From contig NZ_CP053452.2 in NCBI RefSeq assembly GCF_013128195.2, forward strand, positions 9,486,001 to 9,550,000: a stretch of 64,000 nucleotides of DNA, in the 5' to 3' direction. Shown in pieces: positions 62,546 through 64,000 of this stretch. The first letter of the stretch is position 1; every line of letters starts with the position of its first letter. The notes beneath the pieces were generated by a model, which was not told the DNA's origin, did no database searches, and saw only the letters and a list, made by a program, of their open reading frames with translations. The translations under genes were made by a program, and so were the position numbers. Source of the stretch: Frigoriglobus tundricola (GTDB lineage: Bacteria; Planctomycetota; Planctomycetia; Gemmatales; Gemmataceae).

Positions 62546-63337
62546 ATGTCCGACGAAGCCGCATTCCTGGCCGCGCTCAAAGCCAACCCCGCGGACGATA
62601 CCGCGCGCCTCATCTATGCCGACTGGCTCGACGAACACGACGAGCCGGCGAAAGCGGAATACTTACGATGCGTCGTAACTCTCGCCCAGCGCGAGTGGGA
62701 CCTGGCAACCGCTCCCGAGGCGGCACCGTTACTTAATCTGGCCGCGCCACTCCCGGAGGAGTGGCGCGCCAGCGCTGGTGCGCGATTCGCGCTTGTACTC
62801 AGCGGATACACAGACAAACTTCACACGATCAAGTGGTTGCGGGAGATCACGGGCGACGGATTGGGCGAAGCGAAGGAGGCGAGTGAGCGCCTCCCACACA
62901 CGGTCCTTGCCTGTGTCCCATACGAGTCCGCCGTGGAAGCTCGCTCTCGCGTTGGACGCCCGGCTTGCGTCAACACGTTCATTGCACCGAGCGTTTCGGG
63001 GCCAATCCCGATCGACGCAACCTACGACCTCGTCGTCCGCTGTAGCACCTATGCGACCCACGCAACGCGGAGGACCGCGGCTCGACAAGAAGCGTTGCGC
63101 GACGCACGGGCGGCGTTAACCCAATTCCTTGCAGCCGCGCGCAAAGTGCCGGAAGCGGAAGCGGAACCACTTGCGATCCTGGAGCAAGACGTCCCGCTGG
63201 CATCCGGATTGACACTTGATGAGGCGCGGACCCGTCGTGTCTCATTGAACCAATTGATTCCGCCCTACGAGCCCAACCGCGGGTGGTCGATGTGGATTCA
63301 TCGCCGCCATGGCCACACGCCAACCAACCCCGAGTAA
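62546..63337 (+). CDS. TIGR02996-domain protein with L7/L12-C-terminal-like segment
   Basis: A 263-residue protein. The N-terminus matches the TIGR02996 repeat-mini-domain found mainly in Gemmata (FLAALKANPADDTARLIYAD, then WLDEHDEPAKAEYLR). In the middle, LVLSGYTDKLHTIKWLREIT and GEAKEASERLPHTVL resemble the C-terminal domain of ribosomal protein L7/L12 (K-x-x-x-I-K-x-x-R-E, then E-A-K). The C-terminal third is unassigned and Trp-ended. ATG 62546 is used; GTG 62543 directly precedes it in frame. AGGTG lies just upstream. The gene ends 7 bases before the sialidase-like gene. Function unknown. Confidence 0.75.
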   Translation: MSDEAAFLAALKANPADDTARLIYADWLDEHDEPAKAEYLRCVVTLAQREWDLATAPEAAPLLNLAAPLPEEWRASAGARFALVLSGYTDKLHTIKWLREITGDGLGEAKEASERLPHTVLACVPYESAVEARSRVGRPACVNTFIAPSVSGPIPIDATYDLVVRCSTYATHATRRTAARQEALRDARAALTQFLAAARKVPEAEAEPLAILEQDVPLASGLTLDEARTRRVSLNQLIPPYEPNRGWSMWIHRRHGHTPTNPE

Positions 63338-63344
63338 CTCGCCT

Positions 63345-64000
63345 ATGTTCATCTTCGAAAAAGCCCCCTTCCCGTCCTGTCACGCCTCCACCGTCGTGGA
63401 GCACGAGCCGGGCAAGTTGATGGCCGCGTGGTTCGGCGGGAAGGCCGAGGGCGCGAAGGACGTGCAGATCTGGGCCAGCACATTCGACGGCAAAGCGTGG
63501 AGCGAGCCGAAGGTGATCGGCACCGAACCCGGTCAGCCGTGCTGGAACCCGGTGCTGTTCAAGAGCGCCAAGGGCACCCTTCACTTCTGGTACAAGGCCG
63601 GGCCGAAGCCCGACAACTGGACCGGCTTCGCCCGGACGTCCACGGACAGCGGCAAGACGTGGACGAAGGTCGAGATGATGCACGCGGGGTTCTGGGGACC
63701 CATACGGGCCAAACCGATTCAGCTCGCCAGCGGCGTCAACCTCGCCGGGACATCGGTCGAGAGCTTCCGCAACTGGACTCCTTACGTGGACCGCTCAACG
63801 GACGACGGCAAAACGTGGAAGCGCTCCAACGGCTTCCCGGTACCGGAGAAGTTCGACCAGATTCAGCCGACGCTGTTCGAAACCAAGGACGGGCGCGTCG
63901 TCGCGCTCGTGCGCTCAAGTAACCCGCGTTTCATTTGCCGTGCGGAGTCGAAAGACGGCGGCGAGACGTTCTCGGCGGCCGAAGAAACAGTGCTACCGAA
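63345..64000 (+). CDS. Sialidase/BNR-repeat-like glycosidase, cut by window end
   Basis: The first 218 residues of a protein whose end lies outside the window. It starts without a signal peptide (MFIFEKAPFPSCHASTVVEH). Asp-box-like repeats of the sialidase family are visible: STDSGKTWTKV, STDDGKTWKRS and SKDGGETFSAA. The remainder suggests a six-bladed propeller as in exo-alpha-sialidases or related BNR proteins. The catalytic Arg triad and Tyr cannot be judged from this part. It follows the TIGR02996 gene after 7 bases. Lack of a signal peptide is unusual for such enzymes, so an intracellular role is possible. Confidence 0.8.
   Translation, partial: MFIFEKAPFPSCHASTVVEHEPGKLMAAWFGGKAEGAKDVQIWASTFDGKAWSEPKVIGTEPGQPCWNPVLFKSAKGTLHFWYKAGPKPDNWTGFARTSTDSGKTWTKVEMMHAGFWGPIRAKPIQLASGVNLAGTSVESFRNWTPYVDRSTDDGKTWKRSNGFPVPEKFDQIQPTLFETKDGRVVALVRSSNPRFICRAESKDGGETFSAAEETVLP

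Overview
The window looks like a chromosomal segment of a Gemmata-like planctomycete (family Gemmataceae). DNA is about two-thirds G+C. It carries gene families that are planctomycete hallmarks: two copies of a DUF1549/DUF1553 plus DUF1501 gene pair, a large beta-propeller protein with a C-terminal haem motif, an ECF sigma factor continued into a membrane-anchored beta-propeller, zinc-ribbon/transmembrane proteins, and a TIGR02996-type protein near the right end. A murB-ftsQ pair survives without the rest of a division cluster. I saw no rRNA, tRNA, CRISPR array, prophage or replication origin.

Layout. 0-5 kb: a 53-bp inverted repeat, an OmpR-type two-component pair, a secreted LolA-like protein and a TlpA-like thioredoxin. 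5-13 kb: ftsQ-like and murB (overlapping, minus), a PLP decarboxylase, a secreted rhodanese with a PiT-type permease, msrB, ogt and small proteins. 13-24 kb: a BlaI repressor with a strong promoter/operator and a BlaR1-like M56 protease, the first DUF1549/DUF1501 pair, and a fusion of EF-hand, deiodinase-like and AhpD-like domains. 24-27.4 kb: an ABC uptake operon (binding protein, permease, ATPase) preceded by a small heptad-repeat protein. 27.4-31 kb: an ECF sigma/beta-propeller gene cut in two by an ISKra4-type element with a perfect 9-bp target duplication. 31-35 kb: a two-gene operon of a vWA (possibly TROVE-like) protein and an unknown partner, a 40-codon secreted peptide gene, ispD and a coiled-coil gene. 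35-43 kb: two sugar-phosphate isomerases facing each other across a perfect 37-bp-arm palindrome, mlaE, an IS630-type element apparently inserted exactly at the junction of mlaE with a methyltransferase gene, an AT-rich possibly structured intergenic region, and ilvC divergent from a marR gene with a MarR-like palindrome between them. 43-48.7 kb: a small LSm-like gene, a frameshifted Imm8-like gene, RNase D, two membrane/lipoproteins and a PP2C phosphatase. 48.8-56 kb: a second DUF1549/DUF1501 pair followed by the haem/beta-propeller protein, likely one secreted degradative or redox module. 56-64 kb: a B12-binding radical SAM protein, an unknown protein, a giant TPR membrane protein, a TIGR02996 protein with an L7/L12-like segment, and a sialidase-like protein cut by the window end.

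The two IS insertions are the best-supported evolutionary events. In both, the pre-insertion arrangement can be rebuilt: one protein of about 638 residues in the first case, a TAATG stop/start overlap in the second. The most open functional questions are the vWA/partner operon, the deiodinase-like fusion and the AT-rich folded intergenic segment near 41.1 kb. All functions are inferred from sequence read by eye; no database search was run.
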